Source of the DNA: Neoarius graeffei
Lineage: Eukaryota > Chordata > Actinopteri > Siluriformes > Ariidae
Length of the DNA stretch: 64,000 nucleotides
Assembly (NCBI RefSeq): GCF_027579695.1
Contig: NC_083577.1
Span: 30,369,198-30,433,197, forward strand
Direction of reading: 5' to 3'
Shown: positions 1 to 11,030 of the stretch, piece after piece
Layout: every line of letters begins with the position of its first letter
Position numbering within the stretch: the stretch's first letter is position 1
Translations under genes and position numbers: made by a program
Notes under the pieces: model-generated
What the model saw: the letters and a program-made list of their open reading frames with translations, nothing else
Databases searched by the model: none
Told to the model about the DNA's origin: nothing

Positions 1-796
1 CTGTCCGAATTTCTTTTCATATAAACGGTTCTTCTCATTGATGTCTCTGTACATTACTCTGTAAATAAATGTAAATATTACTCGTTGTGCTCCGTTAACT
101 TTCATCCATTCTATCAGTTTGATCATTCATGAATTCACTCGTTTATTTCATTTGTAGTTCAATCTGGTTGTAGGCTAGCTTGAGCCTTATTGGGATCTGC
201 AGTGCTAGCTGCTAACAGAAATTGGTGAAGTCTCTGGAAAGCACAACCAGCTGGTATGACAGGGTCACAGACCATTTTCTGGAAAAGGAGCGGAGGGCAG
301 AATTTGTGTATAAATAGTGTTCATGTTCATGAATCTGAAGTGTGTATATTGTTCAGTAATGTTAAGAGAATGGTGGGCTCTGTGTTATAGGTTATACCTG
401 GGTATAATATTCAAGGTTCTGTGTGTTGCATAGCCTACCTGGTTATGAATTTCTAGACTGTGTTGCAGAAGATGTTCAAGGATGTGTTGCACAGCTGGGT
501 GTTGTGTTAAAGACTCTGTGTTGCATATCAGGGTATGATGTTCAAGGCTCTTCGTTGAATAGCCAGTGATTTTTGGATGTTTGATATTTTTGATTAAGGA
601 TATGAGGCACTAGCCTGGCAAGCCAGACTATAACATGAAATGTACAAGCAAAAATACTTTCTGCCACTAGGTAGGGTTGTCTAGTTCACTATGCTAATGG
701 GGCACACCTTTCTATGCTTTGATATCCGGCCTACAGGTTTTACGATGAATGCGTAAAATGGGCTTCCCCTGTTTTAAAAACCAGCAGCCGCCACTG
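1..796. other. Stretch with no recognised gene
   Basis: I recognise no coding exon, RNA or transposon here. Positions about 410-560 hold loosely repeated wording of the type TTCAAGG...GTGTTGCA, which may be a worn tandem repeat. The block duplicated at 38653 begins abruptly at 797; the 796 bases before it do not resemble the bases before 38653. Confidence 0.5.
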
Positions 797-1736
797 AGTA
801 ATACGCATATTAAAATTTAATTTGCAATATTTTGTCGCGGGGGATATTGTGCTCTCAGAACACCCTTGTTTCGATATTGCAGAAATAAACATATATCACA
901 ATGACCAAATTTCAGAGGGAACTAAACTTCACCGATTCTATGAAATCGAAAGGCTGTCTACTTTTAAATTCATCTGGAGGGCCGGATTATAATCTTCATC
1001 AAACTGGTCATACGTTCAACATCCTGCCTTCTGTGAAATGGGATATGAGAGAATGAACTTGGTGCTGCTGTGATTTCACACTTGAGTGAACAGCAGTGTG
1101 TCAGAAAGCTGCCTCTTTCTTTTTCTCTTCATCATGTTGGCTTTGGGCCTTAAAATATACAATACTGTGCAAAAGTCTTAGGCACATGTAAAGAAATGCT
1201 GTAGACTAAAAATGGTTTAAAATAATGACATGAAATGTTTCAATGTTAAAAAATACTATAAACAATAAGCCATAAGCCATAATAAATGAAACAAAGTCAA
1301 TATTTGGTGTGAGATGACCCTTTGCTTAAAAAAAAAAATAGTAGTCTCAGGCACAATAAGTGCAGTTTTACAGTGGGGCAAAAAAGTATTTAGTCAGCCA
1401 CCAATTGTGCAAGTTCTCCCACTTAAAAAGATGAGAGAGGCCTGTAATTTTCATCATAGGTACACTTCAACTATGAGAGACAGAATGGGGGGAAAGAATC
1501 CAGGAAATCACATTGTAGGATTTTTAATCAATTAATTGGTAAATTCCTCGGTAAAATAAGTATTTGGTCACCTACAAACAAGCAAGATTTCTGGCTCTCA
1601 CAGACCTGTAACTTCTTCTTTAAGAGGCTCCTCTGTCCTCCACTCGTTACCTGTATTAATGGCACCTGTTTGAACTCGTTATCAGTATAAAAAACACCTG
1701 TCCACAACCTCAAACAGTCACATTCCAAACTCCACT

Positions 1737-2759
1737 ATGGCCAAGACCAAAGAGCTGTCAAAGGACACCAGAAACAAAATTGTAGACCTGCACCAGGCTG
1801 GGAAGACTGAATCTGCAATAGGTAAGCAGCTTGGTGTGAAGAAATCAACTGTGGGAGCAATTATTAGAAAATGGAAGCCATACAAGACCACTGATAATCT
1901 CCTTCGATCTGGGGCTCCATGCAAGATCTCACCCCGTAGGGTCAAAATGATCACAAGAACGGTGAGCAAAAATCCCAGAACCACACGGGGGGACCTAGTG
2001 AATGACCTGCAGAGAGCTGGGACCAAAGTAACAAAGGCTACCATCAGTAACACACTACGCCGCTAGGGACTCAAATCCTGCAGTGCCAGACGTGTCCCCC
2101 TGCTTAAGCCAGTACATGTCCAGGCCGGTCTGAAGTTTGCTAGAGAGCATTTGGATGATCCAGAAGAGGATTGGGAGAATGTCATATGGTCAGATGAAAA
2201 CAAAATAGAACTTTTTGGTAAAAACTCAACTTGTCGTGTTTGGAGGAGAAAGAATGCTGAGTTGCATCCAAAGAACACCATACCTACTGTGAAGCATGGG
2301 GGTGGAAACATCATGCTTTGGGGCTGTTTTTCTGCAAAGGGACCAGGACGACTGATCCGTGTAAAGGAAAGAATGAATGGGGCCATGTATCGTAAGATTT
2401 TGAGTGAAAACCTCATTCCATCAGCAAGGGCATTGAAGATGAAACGTGGCTGGGTCTTTCAGCATGACAATGATCCTAAACACACCACCCGGGCAATGAA
2501 GGAGTGGCTTCGTAAGAAGCATTTCAAGGTCCTGGAGTGGCCTAGCCAGTCTCCAGATCTCAACCCCATAGAAAATCTTTGGAGGGAGTTGAAAGTCTGT
2601 GTTGCCCAGCGACAGCCCCAAAACATCACTGCTCTAGAGGAGATCTGCATGGAGGAATGGGCCAAAATACCAGCAACAGTGTGTGAAAACCTTGTGAAGA
2701 CTTACAGAAAACGTTTGACCTCTGTCATTGCCAACAAAGGGTATATAACAAAGTATTGA
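1737..2759 (+). pseudogene. Tc1 transposase with one in-frame stop
   Basis: This is the transposase of the element at 1371-3353. It reads from ATG 1737 through a helix-turn-helix DNA-binding half ([14 protein letters not shown]...; HQAGK motif), meets a single TAG at 2064-2066, then continues in the same frame to 2759. The catalytic DD34E signature is visible downstream: IWSDENK, the QHDNDPKHT motif and [13 protein letters not shown]. The full frame of 340 codons plus stop equals the usual Tc1 length of about 340 residues. Known role of the family: cut-and-paste transposition at TA sites. With the stop it should be inactive unless the stop is read through. Close relatives of this family are very widespread in fishes. 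Confidence 0.9.
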
Positions 2760-2946
2760 GATGAACTTTTGTTATTGACCAAATACATATTTTCCACCAT
2801 AATTTGCAAATAAATTATTTAAAAATCAGACAATGTGATTTTCTGGATTTTTTTTTCTCATTTTGTCTCTCATAGTTGAGGCATACCTATGATGAAAATT
2901 GCAGGCCTCTCTCATCTTTTTAAGTGGGAGAACTTGCACAATTGGT

Positions 2947-3312
2947 CTCATCTCATCTCATTATCTCTAGCCGCTTTATCCTTCTACAGGGTCGCAGGCA
3001 AGCTGGAGCCTATCCCAGCTGACTACGGGCGAAAGGCGGGGTACACCCTGGACAAGTTGCCAGGTCATCACAGGGCTGACACATAGACACAGACAACCAT
3101 TCACACTCATGGTCAATTTTAGAGTCACCAGTTAACCTAACCTGCATGTCTTTGGACTGTGGGGGAAACCGGAGCACCCGGAGGAAACCCACGCGGACAC
3201 GGGGAGAACATGCAAACTCCACACAGAAAGGCCCTCGCCGGCCCCGGGGCTCGAACCCAGGACCTTCTTGCTGTGAGGCGACAGCGCTAACCACTACACC
3301 ACCGTGCCGCCC
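2947..3312 (-). mobile_element. tRNA-derived SINE (Mermaid/DANA type)
   Basis: On the minus strand it starts with the tRNA-like head GGCGGCACGGTGGTGTAGTG, which carries A-box and B-box (GGTTCGAGCCC) pol III promoter motifs, followed by the conserved body with the TGCATGTCTTTGGACTGTGG stretch (plus-strand wording) and a tail built of GAGAT repeats. Target duplication TGCACAAYTGGT lies at 2935-2946 and 3313-3324. It is nested in the Tc1 element. Confidence 0.92.
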
Positions 3313-3704
3313 TGCACAACTGGTGACTGAGTAAATACTTTTTTGCCCCACTGTATGCGGAAATGTGCTGTAGGTTTTACTGAGCATCTTACAGAACCAG
3401 CCACAGTTCTTCTGGACACTTTGACTCTCACACTCGCTTCTTCATTTTGCACCAAAACCCAGCAGTCTTCATTATGTTTTCTTTTTTCATCTGAAAAGTG
3501 CTCTCTTCTGTAATATGCTGCTCAGAAACTATTTTTTCTGTACTGATTAGGTGATCACCTGAACCAAATCTTATTTAATGTGGAAAAGTATAAAAACCAC
3601 TGCTGTGGTCATCACTATTCTTTTGCAATAGGACCAGTTTGGATGGTGAAAACAGTGCTTGTAGTACCTTAAATTTAATTGGAATACAAAAATATCTATG
3701 TATC

Positions 3705-4749
3705 ATGCCAAAAGAGTTAAAAAGAAAAGTTTTGAGTGAGGAAAAGAAGGGTTCCAATTCTGGCTTTACTGGCAGAGAGATACAGTGAGTGTCAGGTTGC
3801 TTCCATCCTCAAAATTTCAAAGATAGCAGTTCATAAGAACAAGGTCAAACAGCAGACACTGGGGACAACAAAGTTACAGACTGGCAGAGGGTGAAAACGA
3901 CTCTCCATTGACCAGGATGATCATCAGCCCCTTCAAGTCTCACTCAACAACCATAGGATGGCATGAAGTGACCTGCAAAAAGAATGGCATATGGCAGCTG
4001 GGGTTAAGTGCATGGTAAGGACTGTTTGAAACAGGCTCCTCCAGGAGGGGTTGAAGTCATGCAAAGCAAGAAAAAAGCCCTTCATCAAAGAAGAGCCAGG
4101 CTGAGGTTTGCTAAAGACCATAAGGATTGGACCATGAAGGACTGGAGTAAAGTCATCTTCTTTGATGAGTCCATGTTTCAGCTTTTCCCATCACCTAGTC
4201 ATCTAGTGGTTAGACGGAGACCTTGAGAAACTTACAAGCCACTTTGTCTCATACCCATTGTGAAATTTGGTGGAGGATCGGTGATGATCTGGGGGTGCTT
4301 CAGCAAGGCTGGAATGGGGCAGATTTTTGTTTGTGAAGGACACATGAATCAAGCCATATAAAAGGTTATCCTGGAAGAAAACTTGCTTCCTTCTGCTCTG
4401 ACAATGTTCCCTAACTCTGAGGATTGGGTTTTACAGTAGGGGAATGCTCCATGCCACACAGCCAGGTCAAACAAGGTGTGGATGGAGGACCACAATGGCC
4501 AGCCCAATCTCCAGACCTGAACCCCATTGAAAACCTCTGGAATGTGATCAAGAGGAAGATGGATGATCACAAGCCATGAAACAATCTGAGATGATCGAAT
4601 TTTTGCACCAGGAGTTGCATAAAGTCACCCAATGTGAAAGACTGGTGGAGAGCATGCCAAGAGGTATGAAAGTTATGGAGTGTGGAGGACGGCCCCATAT
4701 GGACAGTCGAAAGTCATATTTGGAAGACAGCTCTGGACACTTACAGTAA
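3705..4749 (+). pseudogene. Degenerate Tc1-like transposase
   Basis: The frame begins MPKELKRKVLSEEKKG at 3705 and falls apart through stops and frameshifts. Recognisable pieces are the middle segment with FFDESMFQLF (first catalytic Asp region; 4008-4226), GGGSVMIWGCFSKAG, a second-Asp region that reads GNAPCHTARS with Gly in place of Asp, and [15 protein letters not shown]. It ends ...EDSSGHLQ at a TAA. The same relic, with overlapping damage, occurs at 39571-41013. Clearly inactive. Confidence 0.85.
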
Positions 4750-4964
4750 TACATTTATGTCTGAGGACGACAGTTGACTTGCTAACTTTAGGACTGCAGT
4801 TGATAGCCATGAACAGTTTTGCACTCAAGTTTCCATCAATGAACAGTTTATAACTTCAACAAAACAGACTTCATGTTAAAACTATAATGATTTTCCTGGT
4901 AACACAGTTATACTTTGTGTCTATATAGGACACATTTAAAGAAGCAAATTATTTATAATCACAC

Positions 4965-5210
4965 TATCTGTTATCACCCGAATGAGGATGGGTTCCCTTT
5001 TGAGTCTGGTTCCTCTTGAGGTTTCTTCTTCGTGTCGCCTGAGGGAGCTTTTCCTTGCCACCATTGCCACAGGCTTGCTCATTGGGGATAAAGCAGGGAT
5101 AACTTTGGGATAAAATCAGCTTATGTTTAAAGTCTTGAATTTTCTGTAAAGCTGCTTTGCGACAATGTCTGTTGTTCAAAGCACTCTATAAATAAACTTG
5201 ACTTGACTAG
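4965..5210 (+). repeat. Interspersed repeat tail (TTGACTTGACT end)
   Basis: Begins TGTTATCACCCGAATGAGGA, contains TGCCACCATTGCCACAGGCT, and ends CTCTATAAATAAACTTGACT. I recognise this as a common fish interspersed 3'-tail type but cannot name the family. The same segment is in A2 (about 41231-41470), and a shorter relative with AAAGCGCTTTATAAATAAAA lies at about 60980-61040, just before ubxn4 exon 2. Confidence 0.6.
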
Positions 5211-5559
5211 GATTAAATGTTAGTTATTCCACCAAAATATTGATTTCTGAACTCATCCTAAGTTCAAACATTAGTATTGTGTTGTATAAAATTGAATATG
5301 ATCTTGATTTCTATGCATTATTCAAGATCTGAATACACTTAATCCTTTTGGTTATTTTGACCAGTTGTCATTTTCTGCAATTAAATGCTCCAAGTGGCAG
5401 TATTTTTATATGGAGTTTTGAGGAAATGTTATCAGTAGTTTACAGAACAAAACAAAAATATTCATGTTCCTCAAACACATATTGATAAATAGTAAAACAA
5501 GAGAAACTGATAATTTTGCAGTGGGTTCTTAAAATTTTCCAGAGCTGTGTATACCCTTA

Positions 5560-6150
5560 TCAAAAAGAAGCATACTTCAAGTTCATTTTATTAAGTATAC
5601 TTAAGTAAAGTTAAAGTATATTTCCTTAAGTATACTTTTGTGTACCAAGTATACTGATATCAATGTACTTACAGTATACTTGTAAGTAAACTAATCTAAT
5701 ACTTCTTGGGACTAAATTGGCCCACTTTTAGTTTATAAAATATACGTTATGTCTAAGAGAAGTAAACCTTGAGTATACAACTAGTATTTTTTATTTTGTA
5801 CTGTAAGTATACCACAAGTAAACTTATATACTAATAGTTTACTAGTTCTATACTTGTAGTTCACTCTTTAGTTTACCAAAGCATACTTCATAGTGTACTG
5901 GAAATATACTATGAGTTACTTGTTTTACACTTCTAGTCCACTTTTTAGTTTACTAAAGTATACTTTGTAGTATACTGGAAATATACTATTGGTTTGCTCG
6001 TTACACACTTCTAGTCCACTTTTTAGTTTATAAAAGTATACTTTATAGCATATTGGAAATATACTATTAGTTACTGGTTATATACATCTAGTCCACGTTT
6101 TAGTTTTGAAGTATACTGCAATTACCCTTCTAGGTATACTATTAGTTTTC
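5560..6150. repeat. AAGTATACTT-rich tract with a 77-78 bp tandem repeat
   Basis: The tract is dense in the 10-bp palindrome AAGTATACTT and near variants. From 5849 to about 6110 a unit of 77-78 bp (marked by TTCTAGTCCACTTTTTAGTT and GGAAATATACTAT) is repeated about 3.5 times. The duplicate at 41840-42340 has one unit fewer. A related tract lies at 47150-47460. Confidence 0.8.
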
Positions 6151-6707
6151 ACGCCCTAACCCTTACCTCATGCACACTACCAGGAGACAACTTAAGTGTT
6201 TTGTACCTTAAGTTACAATGAAATTATAAAGGTAAGAATTCACAAAATAACAACAGATACTCAGGATTAAGAACATATTCATTTTCTTTAAAAAATCAAA
6301 ATTTAAAGCAATATTGTATTAAATGCCAAAGTATAAAAACATGGCAATGATGACTGAAATTGACATCCAAGCTCTAAAGAAAAATAAATAAATAAATTAT
6401 CCCACTCCTGAGAAATAATAATAATAAAAAAACCTTTGATGAAATTTGACTTGTTTTTGATGAAATTGTAAAAATTCAGATGTATTTCGGTGATGGTGTA
6501 TAATGACAGCCAGTATGATTCAAGTCTGTCACAATGTTCTCACCTTTGTTTTCAAATTTGTTGGCAAATAAAATAAGAGAAGTGTTTATCTGTCTCTTTG
6601 TGGGTTAAAAACACTATACAGTATAGGCTACATAAAAGATAATTTTAAGTTCCAACACTGTTTACTCTTAAGCTATTCCACGCCAGTGCTGATAATGTAA
6701 TATCAGT
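6151..6707. other. AT-rich stretch, no gene seen
   Basis: AT-rich sequence with short A/T runs and no exon or element end that I recognise. Position 6314-6325 (TTGTATTAAATG) is the empty site of the SINE present in A2 at 42511. Confidence 0.5.
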
Positions 6708-8254
6708 GCAATAATTTACAAATCTCAAAAACTGATATTGTATTTACAATAGAATATAGACAACATCAAATGTTGAAAGTGAAACATTTTGAAATTGCAT
6801 ACCAAATATTGGCTCATTTGAAATTTCATGACAGCAACACATCTCAAAAAAGTTGGGACAGGGGCAATAAGAGGCTGGAAAAGTTAAAGGTACAAAATAG
6901 GAACAGTTGGAGGACCAAATTGCAACTCATTAGGTCAATTGGCAATAGGTCATTAACATGACTGGGTATAAAAAGAGCATCTTGGAGTGGCAGCGGCTCT
7001 CAGAAGTAAAGATGGGAAGAGGATCAACAATCCCCCTAATTCTGCGCCGACAAATAGTGGAGCAATATCAGAAAGGAGTTCGACAGTGTAAAATTGCAAA
7101 GAGTTTGAACATATCATCATCTACAGTGCATAATATCATCAAAAGATTCAGAGAATCTGGAAGAATCTCTGTGCATAAGGGTCAAGGCCGGAAAACCATA
7201 CTGGGTGCCCATGATCTTCGGGCCCTTAGACAGCACTGCATCACATACAGGCATGCTTCTGTATTGGAAATCACAAAATGGGCTCAGGAATATTTCCAGA
7301 GAACATTATCTGTGAACACAATTCACCGTGCCATCCGCCGTTGCCAGCGAAAACTCTATAGTTCAAAGAAGAAGCCGTATCTAAACATGATCCAGAAGTG
7401 CAGACGTCTTCTCTGAGCCAAGGCTCATTTAAAATGGACTGTGGCAAAGTGGAAAACTGTTCTGTGGTCAGACGAATCAAAATTTGAAGTTCTTTATGGA
7501 AATCAGGGATGCTGTGTCATTTGGACTAAAGAGGAGAAGGACGACCCAAGTTGTTATCAGCGCTCAGTTCAGAAGCCTGCATCTCTGATGGTATGGGGTT
7601 GCATTAGTGCGTGTGGCATGAGCAGCTTACACATCTGGAAAGACACCATCAATGCTGAAAGGTATATCCAGGTTCTAGAGCAACATATGCTCCCATCCAG
7701 ACGACGTCTCTTTCAGGGAAGACCTTGCATTTTCCAGCATGACAATGCCAAACCACATACTGCATCAATTACAGCATCATGGCTGTGTAGAAGAAGGGTC
7801 CGGGTACTGAACTGGCCAGCCTGCAGTCCAGATCTTTCACCCATAGAAAACATTTGGCGCATCATAAAACAGAAGATACGACAAAAAAGACCTAAGACAG
7901 TTGAGCAACTAGAATCCTACATTAGACAAGAATGGGTTAACATTCCTATCCCTAAACTTGAGCAACTTGTCGCCTCAGTCCCCAGACGTTTACAGACTGT
8001 TGTAAAGAGAAAAGGGGATGTCTCACAGTGGTAAACATGGCCTTGTCCCAACTTTTTTGAGATGTGTTGTTGTCATGAAATTTAAAATCACCTAATTTTT
8101 ATCTTTAAATGATACGTTTTCTCAGTTTAAACATTTGATGTGTCATCTATGTTCTATTCTGAATAAAATATGGAATTTTGAAACTTCCACATCATTGCAT
8201 TCCGTTTTTATTTACAATTTGTACTTTGTCCCAACTTTTTTGGAGTCAGGGTTG
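6708..8254 (+). mobile_element. Tc1-like element, left end missing
   Basis: The right end GTTTTTATTTACAATTTGTA...TTTTTTGGAGTCAGGGTTG finishes at 8254, followed by TA. The left terminal repeat, which is present in the A2 copy as CAACCCCAATTCC at 43296, has been lost; the element joins its flank at about 6701-6708. Confidence 0.85.
7011..8034 (+). pseudogene. Tc1-like transposase with one in-frame stop
   Basis: The frame runs from the likely start at 7011 (MGRGSTIPLILRRQIVEQ) to 8034, about 341 codons, a normal Tc1 length. It has an N-terminal helix-turn-helix region ([20 protein letters not shown]) and the DD34E set: [22 protein letters not shown] and [13 protein letters not shown]. One TGA at 7414-7416 stands where the A2 copy has TGG (Trp). 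Apart from this stop the frame is open. The A2 copy (43658-44682) lacks this stop but has frameshifts, so both are broken, at different places. Confidence 0.9.
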
Positions 8255-8720
8255 TACAATATTTTTGATAAAATTGAATTTTACTTCTGGAGAAACTTTT
8301 TCTCTGGGGATTAAACATTAATTTTAATTATTAATTTTGTATTTTTTTGTATGATGTAATTTTTCATATGAATTTTCTCCGGAAATTTATTGATTGTAAT
8401 GTGTTTGTGTTAAAACTGTTCAGTTTTGCTCTTAAATATGATGTATTATTAATTGTATGTAGATGTCTACATGAAAAGATTGGTGTAGAGTTTGTTTTGT
8501 TTCAAGCAGAGATTTAGTAATGTTTATGTTTATCCAGCGTATCATTTGCAAGTCATTATTGGAATAAAACATTGAATTTTAAAACATTCATAAAGTTTGT
8601 TTTACTTCATTTTTAGTTCTCAATATTGGAGAGTAAGCCTCTAATACAATCATAAAAATTGTAGGCCCACTGTCTGTATGATCCCCTGTGAATAGCAGCT
8701 CCCTGGTGTGGCTGGATGGA
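8255..8720. other. AT-rich stretch, no gene seen
   Basis: AT-rich DNA between the right end of a Tc1 element and a TGTTC-rich repeat. No exon, RNA or transposon end is recognised. Confidence 0.45.
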
Positions 8721-8955
8721 CACCTGCTACAAATGTTCAGATAATGTTCTGCTTCAACTGTTCATAGAATGTTCTGCTTCAACTGTTCATGATGTTTGTG
8801 AACATTTGTGAACATTTGTATAATGTTCATATAATGTTCGCATACGAACATTACCTGTCCTCATTCTTTGTTCATGTAATGTTCGTGCAATTTTCGTTTC
8901 ATGTTCGCGAACAATTCTATGCGAACGTTCTAAAAACATTAAAAAAATGTTCAGT
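8721..8955. repeat. TGTTC/GAACA-rich foldback repeat
   Basis: The motif ATGTTC and its inverse GAACAT recur many times in both orientations. Examples are the hairpin AATGTTCGCATACGAACATT (about 8834-8853) and the perfect palindrome TGTTCGCGAACA (about 8903-8914). It abuts the broken 3' end of the LINE. It looks like an end fragment of an unnamed repeat. Confidence 0.5.
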
Positions 8956-11030
8956 TTCCGGGTGGGGAGGTCCTCAAATAAATAGACAGGGGCTCTATTG
9001 AAAGTGCAAACAAGAGGGGAGATAGGGGGCAGCCCTGTCTACAACCTTGATTAAAGAGAAAATAGCCAGATTGAATGTTATTAGTGGTAATACTGGCACA
9101 TGGGAATGTATAAAGAAGGCGTGTCCATGATATAAAACTTTCACCAAATCTGAATTTAGCTAAGACTGCAAATAGATAGTTCCACTCAACTCGATCGAAC
9201 GCCTTTTCAGCATCAATTGATATTACTACTTCAGGCGTAACTGTAGTTTCTTTTGAGTAGATTACATTTAATAGAGTTTGAATATTATAATAGAGCCAAT
9301 GCCCCTTTATAAAGCCAGATTGTTCCTTAGAAATGATAGTCGGAAGGACCTTCTCAAGTCGGCGAGCCATGGCCTTTGCAAGAATCTTTGTATCTACATT
9401 CATTAAAGAGATTGATCTATAGGAGGTGCAAAGATCGGGATCCTTGTCCTTTTTTAAAAGAACACTAATAGAGGCCTGTCTCAATGTAGGAGGGAGAGAA
9501 CGGAGTGAGAAAGATTCAACATAAACAGAATAAAGCAATGGAGTAAATTGGCTATGAAATGCTTAAAAAAATTTGACCGGAAACCCGTCAGGTCCCGGGG
9601 TTTTATTATTTTGCATGTTTTGTAAAGCTGAATTTAGTTCTTGAATAGTCAGGGCAGAGTCCAATTGATAAATCTATTCTGGATTTACGGAGGGAAACCG
9701 AAGTTCATCAAAAAACATGTGCATGTCGGCTAGACCTGGTGAAAGCTCAGACTTGTACAGGGACTCGTAAAAAGATGAAAAGACAGAGTTAATAACATCC
9801 AATTCCTCCTGGAGCTCTCCTGATCCATCCCTAATGCGAGGTATTAAACGTGAGGCTGTTTCACGACGCAACTGGTGAGATAGTAACCTACCAGCCTTGT
9901 CGCCATGTTCATAATATCTAGAATGGGAGTGAAGTAACATGCGTTCTTCTTCATTGGTTGTGATAAGATCCAACTCAGTTTGCAAGACCCTGCGATGCTT
10001 AGAGAGATCATCAGATGGGGCGGTCGCAAGCTGTTGGTCTACTGATTCTAAATCAGTTGAAAGCTTCTGAATATTTGATATCCTTAATTTTCTTATATGT
10101 GCCGAATATGAAAATTATCTGACCTCGTAAATATGCTTTTAAGGACTCCCACAGTAGTGCCCTAGAGATGGGTTCAGAATCAGAGTCGTTAAGAGTAATA
10201 AAATCCTCTATTGCACTTGTAATGAATTTATGGAACTTGTCATCTGCTAATAATAATAATAATGTGTTGAATCGCCATTGATTGGGATAGTGAGGTCTGG
10301 GGGAAATCTGAACATCTTGGGACACAGGCGCATGATCTGAAACAATAATTGGATGGTACGATACATTTGTCACTTTTGGCATAAGATTAGCATCTATGAA
10401 GAAATAATCTATGCGAGAAAATGTTTGGTGCATATGTGAATAAAAAGAGTATTGCCTATTGTATGGATTACAAAATCTCCACGGGTCAACATAGCCATTA
10501 CTAGACAGGAAATTGCAAAGGGTCCTAGCAATTAATGATTGGGTTGAGCCAGGTTTAGAACGGTCTAATTGAGGATCAATAACGCAGTTCATGTCCCCTC
10601 CAAAAATCAGAAAGCAGTCGCTCAGAGAGGGTAGATTTTCAAACAACTTGTTCATAAAGCAGGGATTATCAAAATTTGGTGCATACACATTAACCAGTAG
10701 GATAGGCACCCGAAACAAAGTACCCAGAACTATCAGATATCTGCCGTCTTTGTCAGAAATGGTTTTGGTCAGTGTAAATGCAACAGATTTACCAATCAAA
10801 ATGGCAACCCCTCTGTCCTTAGAGTTGAAACTAGAATGGAATACTTCAGCAACCCAGGGACATTTCAGTCTGACCTGGTCTTTGTTCCTCATGTGGGTCT
10901 CCTGCAAAAAGACAATGTCAGGCTTCAAGCATTTTAAATGGGAGAACACCCTACACCGCTTAACAGCACCCCCTAAACTTTTAATATTCCAACTGATAAA
11001 TCTTACATTTGAGCTTATAACATTAGCCAT
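8951..11030 (-). pseudogene. LINE ORF2: endonuclease plus partial reverse transcriptase
   Basis: The first segment (11030-10053) is an APE-type endonuclease: NIKSLGG near the start, QETHM with the catalytic Glu, NVYAPN, GGDMNCVIDPQLDR, RIDYFFID and SDHAPVS with the catalytic His. Frameshifts and a stop follow; pieces continue at 9985-9674 and 9538-8951. The last piece is reverse transcriptase: VLLKKDKDPDLCTSYRSISL, ISIDAEKAFDRVEW (motif A Asp) and GCRQGCPLSPLLFAL (motif B). The sequence ends before the Y-D-D motif. The family nicks DNA and primes reverse transcription at the target; this copy cannot, since the catalytic core and C-terminus are missing. Confidence 0.9.

Larger units (their letters stand above)
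1371..3353 (+). mobile_element. Tc1-like element with TA target duplication
   Basis: The terminal repeat CAGTGGGGCAAAAAAGTAT opens at 1371 and its inverse closes at 3353. TA dinucleotides lie at 1369-1370 and 3354-3355. The duplicate block A2 shows the uninterrupted site (GCAGTTTTATGCGG near 39215-39225), which proves the insertion and its TA target. The terminal repeats are long: the sequence of the first 170 or so bases recurs inverted from about 2835. A SINE has later inserted in the right arm. Confidence 0.93.
1160..4960 (+). mobile_element. Worn Tc1-like element
   Basis: The left end is recognisable by TACAATACTGTGCAAAAG, a Tc1-type terminal repeat, at about 1158. The body continues to a transposase remnant (3705-4749). 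I could not find a matching right terminal repeat before the unrelated repeat at 4965, so the right end is approximate. A younger Tc1 element (1371-3353) is inserted in its left part. Confidence 0.65.
797..8254 (+). repeat. Duplicated block A1
   Basis: This block is repeated in the same orientation at 38653-44901, with only scattered mismatches by eye. Shared content in order: a CGCATATT-starting interspersed repeat, a worn Tc1-like transposase, a tail repeat ending in GACTTGACT, an AAGTATACTT-rich tract, AT-rich sequence and a second Tc1-like transposase. A1 alone carries a Tc1 insertion (1371-3353); A2 alone carries two SINEs. Similarity ends at the right end of the second Tc1 element. Confidence 0.9.

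Noticed and set aside
2947-3312. tRNA gene, suggested by A/B boxes in the SINE heads
   Set aside because: Only the tRNA-derived promoter head is present, followed by a SINE body and target duplications.
3010-3387. 125-codon frame antisense to a Tc1 arm, and similar 85-146 codon frames at 17238, 29390, 40129, 50066, 60192
   Set aside because: These are translations of the SINE body (recurrent [20 protein letters not shown] wording), not genes.
5560-6150. Possible CRISPR-like array in the AAGTATACTT tract
   Set aside because: The 77-78 bp units are contiguous tandem repeats without unique spacers, in a vertebrate genome.
8721-8955. Steroid-receptor enhancer built of TGTTCT half-sites
   Set aside because: Half-sites vary and most lack the 3-base spacing of a full element; repeat structure explains the words better.
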